A DNA stretch of 21,231 nucleotides from Paramacrobiotus richtersi. Lineage: Eukaryota; Tardigrada; Eutardigrada; Parachela; Macrobiotidae. Positions 19,799 through 21,231 of this stretch are shown here, one piece after another. The stretch lies in NCBI GenBank assembly GCA_034698045.1, contig JAQGAU010001132.1, forward strand, positions 1-21,231, written 5' to 3'. Under the pieces are notes generated by a model that saw only the letters and a program-made list of their open reading frames with translations, searched no databases and was not told the DNA's origin. A program made the translations under genes and the position numbers. The number at the start of each line of letters is the position of its first letter. Within the stretch, counting starts at the first letter, position 1.

Positions 19799-21136
19799 GT
19801 GTGTGATGGTGCGGGGATTTTGTATAATGTGGGGGTCAGCGTCCGGCTGATTTCCTTGAGTCTACTGAGCTTTAGCCTTGGATGCTTTTTGCAGAATTTT
19901 GATTGTGGGTCTTTTTCGGTTTGTTTTGCGATGATGACTACACCTTCGCCGACTTTCCATGTAGCGTATGTACAGAATTTAGTACGAATACTATTAAATG
20001 TCCCACGAACATAGAGAGCATTTCCTTTTCTACAATAAATACTGACATAAAGAAAAACCAGTATGACTATAATTTCATAAAATTAAGCAAGTTTTTCTTC
20101 TTCCATTGCATGTCACCTGTCGGAACGCCCTCGAGGGAGGGTGCCCCAAGGGGTTTCTGATTAATTTTGGTGCTATGCGATATTGCCTTTCGAGAAAGAC
20201 ATCTGACTTTAATGTAATTCGAGCTTTCTACGCGAGCGATAATCTTTCTAGAAATGCTTTTTGGTATTTTTATGCTTTGTATTTTTATCCTTCTTTCTGG
20301 GGTAGTTGTTCCTTCAACTTCTACTTCTTCTGGTCTACGCAAATGTAAGATAAGTATATGCGGGTCAGATGGCTTACTACGAGTGTTCACCAAAACATCG
20401 ATCAGGACCGACAAAAATGAAAAGAATTTTTTTGCGTAGCTGCCGCGCGCCCGCAGCCGACAGTGTCGTTAAGTGTTGTCAAAATTAATAATGTTATGGG
20501 AAAATCAGTTCACAAGTATGGTGTTTTACGATTTACAGTTGCTCTACATTATTGTGTTATATAGTTCTATGGTTTACATAGTTATTATAGATTAGGTGTT
20601 ACAAGAAAATATAGTTATTTCCCTGTTCTTTCTGAAATCAAATACTCAAGTTAGCTTAATAAGTATAAAAAATAAGTTAGTTTTGTTTAGTTCTGATCTA
20701 GTTTTATTTAATTAATTCAGTTTATCAAGTGAAACTCAAGCCAGTTTTGGAATTTATTTATGACAGTAACTTTGGTGTTCGGACTGCCGCCTGGGGAGAC
20801 ATCTACGCCTTCTTTTAGTAAATTTTGCAAAAATTCCTGAATTATATTACTTTATTAGTCTTTAGACTTTATAATATATACCGTGTTTTGTTTCTATGCT
20901 TCTCAGATATCTGTAATTATAGTTCAGAACTATCTTCATGCAATCTGAATTTTTTTTTGTGCGTCACGCAATTCAGCGCGAGCGTTCACCAAACTGACTG
21001 TCTGTGTATTCCTGCAAATCATCTGCTATTTGCAGAGAATGACTGTTCAATGACATCTTTTGACTGAATCAACAAACTTCGCTATGATTACAGCGCCCTC
21101 GGCCTTCGCAGCTTGACGCTAAGATCTTAAGGAACC
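19799..21136. other. Intergenic region between esterase and F-box copy D
   Basis: No gene recognised. About 20270-20400 is a relic of the 5' flank seen upstream of copy C, yet here it lies some 740 bp before the ATG of copy D instead of about 85 bp. Either about 650 bp was inserted or two units were joined by deletion. 20775-20807 matches the block upstream of copy B (10481-10513). The rest is AT-rich without visible structure. Confidence 0.45.
20034..20039 (+). terminator. Candidate poly(A) signal AATAAA for the esterase gene
   Basis: Canonical hexamer about 235 nt beyond the esterase stop codon (19796-19798), same strand, with no gene between. Confidence 0.45.
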
Positions 21137-21231
21137 ATGATTAAAAGTGCCATCGAACGATGGGACGCCGTGGACGTCAAAATGGAGAATGGTACATTTC
21201 AGTTCGGTTATGTCGTCGATAATGACGAAGA
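21137..21231 (+). CDS. FMRP-like Tudor/Agenet plus F-box protein, copy D (start only)
   Basis: ATG 21137 in the same aaggaaccATG context as the other copies, open to the window edge (31 complete codons). The reading MIKSAIERWDAVDVKMENGT followed by FQFGYVVDNDE is clearly the first Tudor/Agenet-like unit of the family. Its V-D-V-K-M-E-N-G is closer to copy B than to A and C. Whether the rest is intact cannot be seen. Confidence 0.8.
   Translation, partial: MIKSAIERWDAVDVKMENGTFQFGYVVDNDE

Noticed and set aside
20106-20160. Short GC-rich segment cgccctcgagggagggtgcc as a regulatory or RNA element
   Set aside because: A small imperfect palindrome without a partner elsewhere in the window; not distinguishable from chance.
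1-21231. tRNA, rRNA, CRISPR arrays, bacterial operons or horizontally acquired bacterial genes
   Set aside because: None seen. The esterase could suggest bacterial origin because SGNH hydrolases are common there, but it matches the eukaryotic IAH1 type and is intron-split.

Overview
The window is eukaryotic nuclear DNA from an animal. Genes are split by spliceosomal introns (GT...AG, many of 57-95 nt), there are AATAAA poly(A) signals and no operons. My best guess is a small invertebrate, possibly a tardigrade. This rests on short introns, gene style and an unfamiliar expanded gene family, and cannot be proved from the sequence.

Left part (1-7034). A secreted, cysteine-rich protein runs off the left edge on the minus strand. 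A sparse region follows, with a short relic similar to the C-terminal domain of DEAH-box splicing helicases (DHX8/Prp22 type) and an unidentified GC-rich membrane-like frame on the minus strand. A complete seven-exon SLC16/monocarboxylate-transporter gene on the minus strand (2923-5652, 575 aa predicted) comes next, then about 1.4 kb with no recognisable gene.

Right part (7035-21231). This is a tandem array on the plus strand. Its unit is a three-exon gene whose first exon resembles the N-terminal region of FMRP (two Tudor/Agenet-like folds plus a KH0-like segment). The second exon carries an F-box and the third a short C-terminal tail. Copy A (7035-9099) and copy C (14366-16488) are intact. 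Copy B (10748-12816) is a pseudogene with a nonsense codon and a 1-base frameshift. Copy D starts at 21137 and is cut by the window edge. Downstream of copy C is an SGNH esterase of the IAH1 (isoamyl acetate-hydrolysing esterase) family with all catalytic blocks. Downstream of copy A only its last exon survives, as a pseudogene left by a roughly 2 kb deletion.

Two points deserve most attention. First, the FMRP-like plus F-box architecture, in a lineage-expanded array, is one I do not know from any described family. Second, two exons encoding a psq-type and a CENP-B/Tc5-type helix-turn-helix splice in phase to the IAH1 esterase through a lysine/arginine-rich linker, and these exons sit between 16-bp inverted repeats. 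This looks like a transposase DNA-binding domain captured by a host esterase gene. Between copies B and C lies a clean 757-bp non-autonomous DNA transposon with 49-bp perfect terminal inverted repeats and a 10-bp target-site duplication (Mutator-like dimensions).

If the F-box proteins act as usual for the class, they would be substrate receptors of SCF ubiquitin ligases, with the FMRP-like module choosing methylated-protein or RNA-bound targets. That is inference. The esterase appears to be a passenger of the same segmental duplication rather than a demonstrated partner.
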